From: a virus
DNA: 22,091 nucleotides
IMG/VR virus record: IMGVR_UViG_3300044641_005933
Span: 1-22,091 of that record
Strand: one strand, 5' to 3'
Under the pieces are notes generated by a model. It made no database searches. It was not told the DNA's origin and saw only the letters and a program-made list of their open reading frames with translations. Below are positions 1-6,062 of the stretch, one piece after another (the first letter of the stretch is position 1; each line of letters begins with the position of its first letter). The position numbers were made by a program, and so were the translations under genes.

Positions 1-226
1 CCTTTACCAGGTGGGCCTTGTCACCGCCACAGCAGCGGACAACCTGGAAGGCTGAACCAGTTTCCTGCACCAGGAAAACAGCTTCATGCTTGCCCTTCCG
101 CTCGTGCTGGCGGTAGTAAAAGTCGGCCGTGTCACGGTCGCTGTAGGAATAGGGGAGGGAGTACGTGGTTCCGTCCTCTTCGTCTAAAGTACCGTAGCAA
201 AGAACGTGGTAGGTGGTTTGGGTCAT
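1..226 (-). CDS. Hypothetical protein, C-terminus beyond window
   Basis: The reading frame opens at ATG 226-224 and stays open for 75 codons to the window edge, so the C-terminus is missing. It begins MTQTTYHVLCYGTLDEEDG and carries SYSDRDTADFYYRQHERKGK followed by a strand-rich stretch ending in CCGGDKAHL. The pattern (sheet, then an YRQ-type helix, then sheet) suggests a small phage alpha/beta protein, but I do not recognise the family. It has its own promoter (253-282). The leader has no Shine-Dalgarno sequence, as is common in this window. The start is supported by the promoter about 27 bases upstream. Confidence 0.7.
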   Translation of the reverse strand, partial: MTQTTYHVLCYGTLDEEDGTTYSLPYSYSDRDTADFYYRQHERKGKHEAVFLVQETGSAFQVVRCCGGDKAHLVK

Positions 227-252
227 TGCGGTTTCGTGGGGTCACTGTTTGT

Positions 253-282
253 ATTTTAACCTGGAAGGGGGCTGTTTGTAAA
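253..282 (-). promoter_or_regulatory. Sigma-70-type promoter for the gene starting at 226
   Basis: Minus strand: -35 TTTACA (282-277), 18-base spacer, -10 TAAAAT (258-253). The -35 lies in the loop of a 7-bp hairpin, GGGGGCT/AGCCCCC, that follows the stop codon of the gene ending at 299. Confidence 0.7.
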
Positions 283-298
283 GCCCCCGCTAAAGCCA

Positions 299-634
299 TC
301 AGTCAGCCAGCAGATAGAAAGCACGGTCAAGCAGCCAATTAAGCCAACGGGCGGCAACGGGGCGGGCGGCTACACCAGCCTGGTGGGTCTTTTCGATGGC
401 CTCCGTGAGCCATTCTACGAAAAGCTCGAAGCGCAAAGTAATCTCTTCGCCGTGATTCTGCCAAAATGCGCGAGAGTTGCGGTAAACAAAGAGAGAGACA
501 GCAACTACAATCGCACAGAAAGTAGCAGCAAAAGTAATCAAATCGTTGGCAAGTTTCCGGTAGTTGACGTTACGAAGGAACGAAAGCAGGGAGTCAACGG
601 GAGGGAAAGCAGGGTTGGAAGCGGGGGTGAACAT
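299..634 (-). CDS. Hypothetical single-pass membrane protein
   Basis: This is a 111-residue protein beginning MFTPASNPAFPPVDS. A hydrophobic stretch at about residues 32-52 (DLITFAATFCAIVVAVSLFVY) is a clear transmembrane segment. It is followed by an amphipathic, charged tail. The protein would sit in the inner membrane, but no family is recognised. An in-frame GTG at 700 would give a longer product. That codon lies only about 4 bases after the -10 hexamer (709-704), so it cannot be used by transcripts from this promoter; I therefore chose the ATG at 634. The leader has no Shine-Dalgarno sequence and ends in CACCCCCGTACCAACC before ATG. Confidence 0.65.
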   Translation of the reverse strand: MFTPASNPAFPPVDSLLSFLRNVNYRKLANDLITFAATFCAIVVAVSLFVYRNSRAFWQNHGEEITLRFELFVEWLTEAIEKTHQAGVAARPVAARWLNWLLDRAFYLLAD

Positions 635-703
635 GGTTGGTACGGGGGTGAAAGTTGTTGCCAAGGGGAGCGTGAAGAGGGGGCTCAACCCTTGACTCAC
701 CTC

Positions 704-732
704 AAGTTACCTCACCGGGAAGCCCTTGTAAA
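704..732 (-). promoter_or_regulatory. Sigma-70-type promoter for the gene at 634
   Basis: Minus strand: -35 TTTACA (732-727), 17-base spacer, -10 TAACTT (709-704). It places transcription start near 697 and argues against the GTG at 700 as a start codon. Confidence 0.65.
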
Positions 733-780
733 GGAGTTGGGCGAAAATAGGGTCACTTATATTTGTGACCCTCGCCGCAC

Positions 781-1035
781 TCAAGCTGCCACCAGGTTGT
801 CAGCCTCGGCGTCTTGCAGTAGAACCAGGGCTTCTACGGCATATCCGGGATTGAAGAACCAGGTGGAACGGGTGACGCCTGACGCGTCAGAAACCGCGTA
901 ACGCAAAGCAGCGTTGTCATACACCAGCCAAAAATCACTGTCGGTTTCGTAAAACCACAGATTATGCTGCACGATGGGAGCAGCCTGGACGGTGATGCCA
1001 CGAATGGCAGCGTAGGGGGAGAAAGGGGTGAGCAT
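781..1035 (-). CDS. Hypothetical protein
   Basis: An 84-residue protein beginning MLTPFSPYAAIRGITVQAA. It looks strand-rich, with many aromatic residues (NLWFYETDSDFWLVYDN), and is not recognised. The frame is open upstream to 1083. I chose ATG 1035 because it carries the same leader as its neighbour at 1389: TTCACC then TCGGAACC directly before ATG. A -10-like TAAACT lies about 25 bases upstream (about 1060), but no good -35 is visible, so it may also be read from the promoter at 1414-1442. Confidence 0.6.
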   Translation of the reverse strand: MLTPFSPYAAIRGITVQAAPIVQHNLWFYETDSDFWLVYDNAALRYAVSDASGVTRSTWFFNPGYAVEALVLLQDAEADNLVAA

Positions 1036-1116
1036 GGTTCCGAGGGTGAACTGAAAGCAGTTTACATGGTGGAGGAGGAGCATGAGTTGCCCCGGTATCC
1101 ACCTTGGAAAGTGGAA

Positions 1117-1389
1117 CTAGGCAGCCACGGGCCACTCGGAGCGAATTTCGCGGGCGAGCAGGCGGCAGTTGGAATTCCGGTAGACAGATTGAACCACCCA
1201 ATGAGGATGAAAGTAGGCAGCCCCGTGGTACTCGTTGCATCCAAGCTGGTAGTCCCAGGAACCGTCTTCCGAGATTCCCACAGTCAAAAGGATCCCTGGT
1301 TCCTCATCAAATTCGTGCGCCCGGCACTCATCGGTGATATGGCCCTTGGTAGCACGAAGCACGGAGTAAAGCTCGCGGATTGTAGGCAT
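1117..1389 (-). CDS. Hypothetical protein
   Basis: A 90-residue protein beginning MPTIRELYSVLRATKG. It contains an acidic stretch (DECRAHEFDEEPG) and then ISEDGSWDYQLGCNEYHGAAY, a strand-rich region. No motif I can assign. A clear promoter lies upstream, and the leader reads TTCACCTCGGAACC immediately before ATG with no Shine-Dalgarno sequence. The gene downstream (1035) shares that leader and is separated by about 80 bases. Confidence 0.65.
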   Translation of the reverse strand: MPTIRELYSVLRATKGHITDECRAHEFDEEPGILLTVGISEDGSWDYQLGCNEYHGAAYFHPHWVVQSVYRNSNCRLLAREIRSEWPVAA

Positions 1390-1413
1390 GGTTCCGAGGT
1401 GAAGAACAATGGA

Positions 1414-1442
1414 AGCTTACAGCGGAAAAGGCTACTTGTAAA
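1414..1442 (-). promoter_or_regulatory. Sigma-70-type promoter for the gene at 1389
   Basis: Minus strand: -35 TTTACA (1442-1437), 17-base spacer, -10 TAAGCT (1419-1414). Confidence 0.7.
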
Positions 1443-1446
1443 GCCC

Positions 1447-1806
1447 TCACAAAGCAAGCTGGGAGCGATTGGCCTCCTTCCAGCTCTCAAACCTCTTCTC
1501 ACCGCAGACTTTCCGGTAAACCGGCATGGTGTCACCGGTTTTAGCGCCCAACCTTTCCAGGGTAGCCTGCAGCTCGTAAATACGCGGTAGGTACTCGGCG
1601 GTCTCCAGGGAGGAACTTAAGTTAATTAACTCCTGGGTTTCCGAGGCAGCTTGAAGGAAAGCAACCCGGTTCTGAAGAAGCTCGGCTTCGTAACCTTGGC
1701 AGCGCTGATTGTGAGCTTGAGACTGAGAAAAGCCGAAAACAGCGGCACCGATTCCAGTGGAAAGACCGAGGGCGATGCCAACGGTTTGAAGACGGTTCAG
1801 GTTCAT
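1447..1806 (-). CDS. Hypothetical membrane-anchored or exported protein
   Basis: A 119-residue protein. The N-terminus has a short basic region followed by a hydrophobic segment (about residues 8-27, VGIALGLSTGIGAAVFGFS), fitting an uncleaved membrane anchor or signal peptide. The rest is mostly helical, with leucine/glutamate-rich stretches around residues 40-90 compatible with a short coiled coil. Two cysteines (CQGYEAE and VCGEKRF) could form a disulfide in the periplasm. A small phage lysis accessory such as a spanin is conceivable, but no specific motif supports it. It has its own promoter (1830-1858) and a leader ending AACCCCAAACC before ATG. Confidence 0.65.
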   Translation of the reverse strand: MNLNRLQTVGIALGLSTGIGAAVFGFSQSQAHNQRCQGYEAELLQNRVAFLQAASETQELINLSSSLETAEYLPRIYELQATLERLGAKTGDTMPVYRKVCGEKRFESWKEANRSQLAL

Positions 1807-1829
1807 GGTTTGGGGTTGCTAACAAGGAA

Positions 1830-1858
1830 AGTTTACCGTGGAAGGGGCTTGTTGTAAA
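1830..1858 (-). promoter_or_regulatory. Sigma-70-type promoter for the gene at 1806
   Basis: Minus strand: -35 TTTACA (1858-1853), 17-base spacer, -10 TAAACT (1835-1830). The -35 lies in the loop of a perfect 7-bp hairpin (GGGGCTT/AAGCCCC) just after the gene ending at 1873, so the end signal of one gene and the promoter of the next may overlap. Confidence 0.75.
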
Positions 1859-1872
1859 GCCCCCTGGAAAAA

Positions 1873-2094
1873 TCAGTCGAGCAACTCCTTCGTGTCCACC
1901 GCCATTGCCTGAACGCTGCTATAGAACGACCGGCGCTCTCCACGCCAACGGTGAATGTCACCGCAGTGTGCCGTCATTCTCTCCCTAGCACAACGAGCGA
2001 TATTAAACCAATCGAGTGTATGAACGTAGCCCTTAGGCTCGTATTCGCACTCTTGGCCGTAAACAGTGTAGGTAGGCAAAGCAGTCTGGGACAT
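1873..2094 (-). CDS. Hypothetical protein
   Basis: A 73-residue protein beginning MSQTALPTYTVYGQECEYEPKG. It has three cysteines (C15, C35, C44 region) and a basic RWRGERR stretch. I do not recognise it. It has a strong promoter (2122-2150), and its leader contains CATCCCCCGAACC shortly before ATG. It is the last minus-strand gene before the 370-base intergenic region and is divergent from the plus-strand gene at 2465. Confidence 0.65.
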   Translation of the reverse strand: MSQTALPTYTVYGQECEYEPKGYVHTLDWFNIARCARERMTAHCGDIHRWRGERRSFYSSVQAMAVDTKELLD

Positions 2095-2121
2095 GGAGGT
2101 TCGGGGGATGAACTTGAACCA

Positions 2122-2150
2122 AGTATGCCGGTTTGCGGCGGCGTTGTAAA
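2122..2150 (-). promoter_or_regulatory. Sigma-70-type promoter for the gene at 2094
   Basis: Minus strand: -35 TTTACA (2150-2145), 17-base spacer, -10 CATACT (2127-2122). Confidence 0.75.
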
Positions 2151-2197
2151 GCCCCTAGGTCCACTTCTCAAGGTGACTTTATTCTCAAACCATCCAT

Positions 2198-2226
2198 CAT
2201 CACCCTCCACCCGGTAGGGGGTGATG
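2198..2226. other. GC-rich inverted repeat (hairpin)
   Basis: CATCACCC (2198-2205) pairs with GGGTGATG (2219-2226) around a 13-base loop. Flanking CCATC and GATGG extend the symmetry imperfectly. Neither strand has a T-tract after it, so it is not a standard terminator. Confidence 0.5.
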
Positions 2227-2239
2227 GTTGATGGTTGGG

Positions 2240-2254
2240 CGTAAATGCACCCCC
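2240..2254 (+). repeat. Direct repeat, copy 1
   Basis: CGTAAATGCACCCCC. A second copy differing at one base lies 109 bases downstream (2349-2363). Confidence 0.55.
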
Positions 2255-2340
2255 CCTCAAGGGAGAGAAGAACAACGAAAGTTGAGCGCGAAAAAGGCGC
2301 CCTGCAAAGCACCTGGAGCTCACCTTTGCCGTGAACTACT

Positions 2341-2380
2341 GTAAAAAACGTAAATACACCCCCACCCCGGGGGGGGTGTA
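2341..2380 (-). terminator. Possible minus-strand terminator
   Basis: TACACCCCC (2355-2363) pairs with GGGGGTGTA (2372-2380) around an 8-base loop. On the minus strand the stem is followed by a T-rich stretch including six T in a row (2348-2343). It would stop transcripts reading leftward, antisense to the plus-strand gene at 2465. Confidence 0.4.
2349..2363 (+). repeat. Direct repeat, copy 2
   Basis: CGTAAATACACCCCC, matching 2240-2254 at 14 of 15 positions in the same orientation. Its right part forms the left arm of the hairpin at 2355-2380. Confidence 0.55.
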
Positions 2381-2388
2381 ACTACGCT

Positions 2389-2417
2389 TTCTGTCGGGTA
2401 AAAGCAGCTTGTATACA
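2389..2417 (+). promoter_or_regulatory. Weak candidate promoter for the plus-strand gene
   Basis: Plus strand: -35-like TTCTGT (2389-2394), 17-base spacer, -10-like TATACA (2412-2417). The match is poorer than for the minus-strand promoters. Confidence 0.3.
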
Positions 2418-2464
2418 TCCGGGGATTGGCGTGGTGGCCGATCCCTTTCCCACCACCATCCACC

Positions 2465-3106
2465 ATGAAATTCTTCCCACAAACAAACAAAGAACTGAAA
2501 AACATCGACTCGCTTCTTGGCACTGTCGTCAACGCTGCAATCCGCTCTGGCGCCAACCCTGAATCCCTTAATCTTCACAACGCAATTCAAGCTTGCATCA
2601 AAATAATCAACGACCACATAAGATACCAAGAGAAAATAAAAGACATGGGGTACTCCAGCATTGGAATTGCCCTGAAAGCACTCAGCCAATACAAGCAAGG
2701 TGATTCACCGGTTGACATAAATCACCTGCCCGAAGTATTCCAAAAGATCCCCGCAATTTGGTTGTCAGGTAAACCGAAAACAAAGAAAGAAGCCGGCTTC
2801 GCTCCCCTCCGTGTCAAAGACGCGCAACGCCAACATCGAGTTATGGCTCCGCTTCTCGCAGAAGCCTGGGACCTGGCTGACGATAAAATCCGTGATGAAA
2901 TAACGCAAGAATACTTATCCACGTCAGCCGCAGACTTTGAAAGAAGCCTCTACAGGTACATCAATGACCTAGAAGAAGTTTCTTTTGAAGAAGAGTTTGA
3001 AGAATTGAGAGTTGAGAAAGCATCCTCAGCGATTGAGGAAATGAGAACGCTAAGAATGCTGGAATCCTCCGTCGACTACGGTGTGGGTGGCAGCTTCGGA
3101 GAATAG
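2465..3106 (+). CDS. Hypothetical protein, the only plus-strand gene
   Basis: A 213-residue protein beginning MKFFPQTNKELKNIDSLLG. The frame is open from 2426, but the upstream part (WWPIPFPPPST) looks like untranslated leader, so I chose ATG 2465. The sequence is mainly helical. The centre is basic (GKPKTKKEAGFAPLRVKD), and the C-terminus is strongly acidic (EEVSFEEEFEELRVEK) with a Gly-rich end. No catalytic motif or known family is visible. It converges on the endonuclease gene ending at 3114, with only 7 bases between stop codons. Codon choice is visibly richer in AAA/AAT than in the neighbours, and together with the opposite strand this suggests separate acquisition or separate regulation. 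Confidence 0.75.
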   Translation: MKFFPQTNKELKNIDSLLGTVVNAAIRSGANPESLNLHNAIQACIKIINDHIRYQEKIKDMGYSSIGIALKALSQYKQGDSPVDINHLPEVFQKIPAIWLSGKPKTKKEAGFAPLRVKDAQRQHRVMAPLLAEAWDLADDKIRDEITQEYLSTSAADFERSLYRYINDLEEVSFEEEFEELRVEKASSAIEEMRTLRMLESSVDYGVGGSFGE

Positions 3107-3113
3107 CTTTATT

Positions 3114-3830
3114 TTACCATTTTCTGCCTCGTTTCCAGTTCTCCCCCGGGGCCTCCTTACTCCGACAAGTCTCACCTAAAGAATTAACCCACCAATACCC
3201 TCTTTCTGGGATTGGTTTCTCAACCGGCCACTTTCTCCCAGGCCTCCAATCCAACCCCGGACTTTCCAGGCTTCGCGTAGTTCTCCCGGATTCGTGGACC
3301 CACCACGGGTACTCAGAAACCGTGAAAAGCCTACCAAAACAAAATCCTTCAGGTACATTAGATCCTTTGGGAAGAAGCTTCTCTGAAGCTCCGTTATTAA
3401 CCCAAAAGGAACCTAGATGCTTTTCTCTATTCGCTTGTTTAGCTTCTTCAGTGTGCGAAACACCGTAACGGTGATGATCTGGGCCAATGCCGCAATAATT
3501 CTTTCCGGTACGAGATTCTTTCCTTCTTTTTAAAGTTTCCTCGGAAAATTTGTGCCCGGTTAAGTTGGGCGGAAGAACTGCATTCGGATTAAGATTATAA
3601 CATTGCTCTTTGCCGAACCACTGGTCCAGTAAAGCTTGTTCTAGTACAGGCTGGTCCCAGTTATCTTCATATACTTCCCAAATAAATGCTTCTGGGTTCT
3701 TTCTTAGCGCTCTCTGAAAGGGATAAGGATCATTAGATCCTAAATGAGCAGCCTGTCTTTTCTCAAAGTTAATTGAACTCCCAATGTAAAATTTCCCATT
3801 AAGAGTATTTGTGGCGATGTAAGTGAACAT
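3114..3830 (-). CDS. GIY-YIG homing endonuclease (Seg-like)
   Basis: A 238-residue protein. The N-terminal GIY-YIG domain is clear: FTYIATNTLNGKFYIGSS (residues 2-19), with the second motif as FYIG, then conserved Arg25 and a Glu in the LEQALLDQWFG helix. Next comes a NUMOD3-like DNA-binding segment (FSEETLKRRKESRTGK). The C-terminus has two 27-residue repeats (about 175-201 and 212-238) of the form WWV..G.T.RS.E.PG..W..GRKW. Such proteins cut intron-less or intron-minus alleles and spread by gene conversion. The start at 3830 (MFTYI) is chosen because the family begins there; the longer frame to 3893 overlaps the terminator region. It sits directly after the DUF932-type gene and is AT-richer than that gene. 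Confidence 0.9.
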   Translation of the reverse strand: MFTYIATNTLNGKFYIGSSINFEKRQAAHLGSNDPYPFQRALRKNPEAFIWEVYEDNWDQPVLEQALLDQWFGKEQCYNLNPNAVLPPNLTGHKFSEETLKRRKESRTGKNYCGIGPDHHRYGVSHTEEAKQANREKHLGSFWVNNGASEKLLPKGSNVPEGFCFGRLFTVSEYPWWVHESGRTTRSLESPGLDWRPGRKWPVEKPIPERGYWWVNSLGETCRSKEAPGENWKRGRKW

Positions 3831-3910
3831 AGTCTTTTGGCGAAGTTTGGGAGGATGGGAACTCCGCCAAGAGAAAACCACCCAACCCAACAACCTTTAC
3901 CCCCATACAC

Positions 3911-3933
3911 AGAAAGAGGGGCTTGCGCCCCTC
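3911..3933 (-). terminator. Rho-independent terminator after the DUF932-type gene
   Basis: Perfect 7-bp stem GAGGGGC/GCCCCTC (3933-3927 and 3922-3916 on the minus strand) with a 4-base loop, followed by TTTCT. It lies about 50 bases past the stop codon at 3982 and separates that gene from the homing endonuclease. Confidence 0.75.
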
Positions 3934-3981
3934 CGTTCCCCGAAACCAGGTTAGTTTTACGACATAACCCAGGTCGAGGAA

Positions 3982-4815
3982 TCAAACAGCCGCCATCTCC
4001 GATAGAACCCCAAGAGCGCGACGAGCTACGCGAGAACCTTGACCGAAGTTAGTGTACAGGTAACGACCCGAGTCTGTCTTGCGAGATTGATTGCTATTGT
4101 AATCAGTCACGCTATTCCAGGCATCATAGAAAGTCCTGCCCTCGTTACCGGCTCCCCGATGAAACAGCTCCTCCAGCTGAGAAACGAACGACTCCCGCAT
4201 ATCCTTAACAGGGCGCTCATAAATGCGCTCCAGAGACTCGCGGAACTGAGACGTGGTGCAGCGGGCCTGAGCCAGAGTCTCAGCGTATTCCGAATATTTT
4301 TTCATAGCACCATTAACATAATCAATTACAGCAGTGCTTTCCAGGACACGCTCATTTACACCTACACTGTGACGAAACTTCTCACCGATATTTTGATATG
4401 CCATAGAGAAGGTATTGTTGCAGATAATACGAATATTACTAACCCCGAGTGCAACAGCACAATTTCCCGTGAAACCGTTAAGTAACGAAATTGCACCGCG
4501 ATAATCTTCGCCAAGCACTTTGAATCCTTCCGTTACTTCAGCTTGGACAAATACTTTCGCCCCTCCATTCAAGTAACCTACATTCTTCATTTCCAACAAC
4601 CCTTCTTCAATCATGGGTTGCACCATGCCAAGAAGCACACTGTTCTGAACCGTTTCATAGTCAGGGCTAACAGTCCCAAGAAAAACACCGTTGTCGTCCC
4701 TCACAACGGCCACTTTCTCTTTAATCGCGACTGACACTCCGTCGTTACCAACAAAAGACAAAGGACGATGTGAGACAGTCCAGTTCAGGTTATCAGTGAT
4801 AGCAAATTGGGCCAT
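3982..4815 (-). CDS. DUF932 / phage-plasmid-like protein
   Basis: A 277-residue protein that I recognise as the DUF932 (TIGR03299-like) family of phages and plasmids. Hallmarks are an N-terminal WTVSHRPLSF, then VVRDDNGVFLGTVSPDYETV, a central GYLNGGAKVFVQAEV, the SLLNGFTGNCAVALGVSNIR / IICNNTFSMA core at about residues 108-140, and the C-terminal TFYDAWNSVTDY (about 230-241). The molecular function of the family is not established; members are often near DNA metabolism or anti-restriction genes. Length is near the family norm. It has a strong promoter (4866-4894), a long leader of about 45 bases ending CATCCCCTGAAACATC before ATG, and a terminator downstream. Confidence 0.88.
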   Translation of the reverse strand: MAQFAITDNLNWTVSHRPLSFVGNDGVSVAIKEKVAVVRDDNGVFLGTVSPDYETVQNSVLLGMVQPMIEEGLLEMKNVGYLNGGAKVFVQAEVTEGFKVLGEDYRGAISLLNGFTGNCAVALGVSNIRIICNNTFSMAYQNIGEKFRHSVGVNERVLESTAVIDYVNGAMKKYSEYAETLAQARCTTSQFRESLERIYERPVKDMRESFVSQLEELFHRGAGNEGRTFYDAWNSVTDYNSNQSRKTDSGRYLYTNFGQGSRVARRALGVLSEMAAV

Positions 4816-4865
4816 GATGTTTCAGGGGATGAAGGTTGGAACCGGCCTTGAACCGGTATGAACTA

Positions 4866-4894
4866 ACTATACGGCCTTTTGGCTCGCTTGTAAA
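4866..4894 (-). promoter_or_regulatory. Strong sigma-70-type promoter for the DUF932-type gene
   Basis: Minus strand: -35 TTTACA (4894-4889), 17-base spacer, -10 TATAGT (4871-4866). The leader contains ACCGGTTCAAGGCCGGT, a short inverted repeat (ACCGG/CCGGT) that may fold upstream of the start codon. Confidence 0.85.
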
Positions 4895-4904
4895 GGAGGG
4901 AGGG

Positions 4905-5078
4905 TCACCTTGGGAAGTGACTGCCCCTTTGACTGGAATCGCGACAGAAGGCAATAAGCAGGGCCAGACCCGTAATCAGAGGGAACACAGGGAAGCCGGA
5001 TGTTAGCAGGGAACAAAGTGCCAGAACAAGGAAAGGAAGGGAACCGTAGAAGAGACAGACGAGGATAACACCTTTCAT
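4905..5078 (-). CDS. Small two-helix membrane protein
   Basis: A 57-residue protein beginning MKGVILVCLFYGSLPFLVLA and ending in a basic CRDSSQRGSHFPR tail. It has two hydrophobic segments (about residues 3-25 and 28-44) separated by TSGFP, so it should form a membrane hairpin with both ends on the same side. The start ATG overlaps the stop TGA of the gene at 5314 (ATGA), which supports translational coupling. Another frame over the same bases (opening at 5115) lacks such a context and reads as a shadow. The family is unknown; holin-like or membrane-modifying roles are possible, but nothing specific shows it. Confidence 0.65.
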   Translation of the reverse strand: MKGVILVCLFYGSLPFLVLALCSLLTSGFPVFPLITGLALLIAFCRDSSQRGSHFPR

Positions 5079-5314
5079 GCTTGCAGACGGGAGGCAACAG
5101 CCGCGATGTCGTCAACGGAATCGACTGTAACGAAACGGAACACGTCTTCCGTCAAGCCAGACTCGTACGTTATAAAACCATCTTTCAGAACGGCAACCTC
5201 ATAGGTGGCACCGTCGGGCTCCGGTATGATTGAGAGACCATAAGAGTTTGGAAACTTGCAGACAGCCTGGAAACCGGCAGGGTGCTTGTAGAAAGTAAGT
5301 TGGGAAAGGTCCAT
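5075..5314 (-). CDS. Hypothetical phage protein
   Basis: A 79-residue protein beginning MDLSQLTFYKHPAGFQAVCK. The pattern of FPNSYGLSIIPEPDGATYEVAVLKDGFITYE followed by a short acidic helix (TVDSVDDIAAVASRL) resembles a recurring small family of tailed phages whose function is not known to me. It starts 3 bases after the stop of the 5494 gene (TGAACCATGG) and overlaps the next gene by 4 bases, so these three are probably one operon. Confidence 0.7.
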   Translation of the reverse strand: MDLSQLTFYKHPAGFQAVCKFPNSYGLSIIPEPDGATYEVAVLKDGFITYESGLTEDVFRFVTVDSVDDIAAVASRLQA

Positions 5315-5317
5315 GGT

Positions 5318-5494
5318 TCAGAATTGAATAACGGGGTGATCCAAACCAAGAACGTCACACTCTTGGTCAGCAAACACCAGCTGTACATTCAACTGATAAT
5401 ATTCGTCAACTCCGGTGTCATAAACACAAACATCGTAGTTGAGTAAATCATCGCCGAGTTGTTGTAACTGATGAAGAAGTTCACGGTACGTCAT
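5318..5494 (-). CDS. Hypothetical phage protein
   Basis: A 58-residue protein beginning MTYRELLHQLQQLGDDLLN. The order of N-terminal helix, VCVYDTGVDEYYQLNVQLVFA and a C-terminal DVLGLDHPVI matches a small conserved phage family of unknown function that I have seen in other tailed phages. The frame extends to 5668, but the upstream part overlaps the ArdA-like gene and lacks this family character, so I chose ATG 5494. The leader between 5495 and 5579 holds two hairpins. Confidence 0.72.
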   Translation of the reverse strand: MTYRELLHQLQQLGDDLLNYDVCVYDTGVDEYYQLNVQLVFADQECDVLGLDHPVIQF

Positions 5495-5528
5495 AGTCTG
5501 AAGAAAGAGGTTAACGTGATGTCTGGCA

Positions 5529-5569
5529 GTTTCCTGACGGAAACATTTTACATTGGCGGCTTCGCCGCC
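5529..5569 (-). other. Two tandem hairpins between the ArdA-like gene and the next gene
   Basis: On the minus strand: GGCGGC-GAA-GCCGCC (5569-5555), then GTTTCC-GTCA-GGAAAC (5544-5529). Neither is followed by a T-tract, so they are more likely mRNA-processing, stability or translation-control structures than a terminator. Confidence 0.5.
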
Positions 5570-5579
5570 TCGCTCTTTA

Positions 5580-5999
5580 TCAAAAGCAGCAACGGAAATA
5601 GTGATCCCCGTAACGGTCAACGTCATGGTCGATAAGATACTCAGCGGTTGCCTCCCAGTCCACCACAATCATATAATGTAAACGGTCAACCTCGTCCTCA
5701 AGAAAATCCTCTGCCATTCTTGCCGGCGAAGAGTATTCACCGATGTAGGCTCTTTCAAACTTATCCAGATCACTGAGATCTGCCACTTCGTTGATAAAGA
5801 AATCCACGGCCTCAAAACCATGCTCCTCACCTGCCTCCACGTACTCCTCGTAGTACTCACGGAAATCCTCTTCGGAGTGCTCGTCTATAAATTCAAGGAT
5901 GGCACCGAGATCATACAGGCTCTCGAGGTAACCATCAATCTTTTCGACGGTTTCCGGAGCAAGGACTTCGCGGTAGTTGGTGGTGAGGGTGATGGACAT
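5580..5999 (-). CDS. ArdA-like antirestriction protein
   Basis: A 139-residue, very acidic protein. The C-terminal part matches ArdA: LDKFERAYIGEYSSPARMAE (about residues 78-97) followed by VVDWEATAEYLIDHD and a final YFRCCF. The middle helical domain (EEYVEAGEEHGFEAVDFFIN) also fits. ArdA proteins mimic B-form DNA through surface acidic residues and block type I restriction-modification enzymes. Typical ArdA is about 165-170 residues with an N-terminal domain around the motif for a small beta-sheet; that domain seems short here, so this may be a reduced form. It has its own promoter and a leader with CACCCCGAACC before ATG. Early expression is likely. Confidence 0.72.
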   Translation of the reverse strand: MSITLTTNYREVLAPETVEKIDGYLESLYDLGAILEFIDEHSEEDFREYYEEYVEAGEEHGFEAVDFFINEVADLSDLDKFERAYIGEYSSPARMAEDFLEDEVDRLHYMIVVDWEATAEYLIDHDVDRYGDHYFRCCF

Positions 6000-6028
6000 G
6001 AGCGGTTCGGGGTGAGTGAACTGAACTA

Positions 6029-6057
6029 AGTATGGCTCATGCTGCCGGCAATGTAAA
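6029..6057 (-). promoter_or_regulatory. Sigma-70-type promoter for the ArdA-like gene
   Basis: Minus strand: -35 TTTACA (6057-6052), 17-base spacer, -10 CATACT (6034-6029). The -35 lies just after the stop codon of the gene ending at 6063. Confidence 0.78.
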
Positions 6058-6062
6058 GGAGG

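Larger units (their letters stand above)
2095..2464. other. 370-base divergent intergenic region
   Basis: No convincing gene lies here. It holds the minus-strand promoter at 2122-2150, a GC-rich hairpin (2198-2226), two near-identical 15-mers (2240-2254 and 2349-2363), a second G/C-tract hairpin (2355-2380) and a weak plus-strand promoter (2389-2417) for the gene at 2465. This is the only strand switch in the window, so an origin, a regulatory hub or a recombination junction are all possible. Confidence 0.5.

Noticed and set aside
635-700. GTG at 700 as start of the membrane protein
   Set aside because: It is about 4 bases from the -10 hexamer, so it would lie at or before the start of the transcript; ATG 634 is preferred.
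964-1590. Plus-strand open frame (208 residues)
   Set aside because: It covers three minus-strand genes with promoters and has no motif or start signal.
4867-5115. 82-residue minus-strand frame
   Set aside because: Low-quality composition and no start context; the 57-residue hydrophobic frame in the same place has ATGA coupling.
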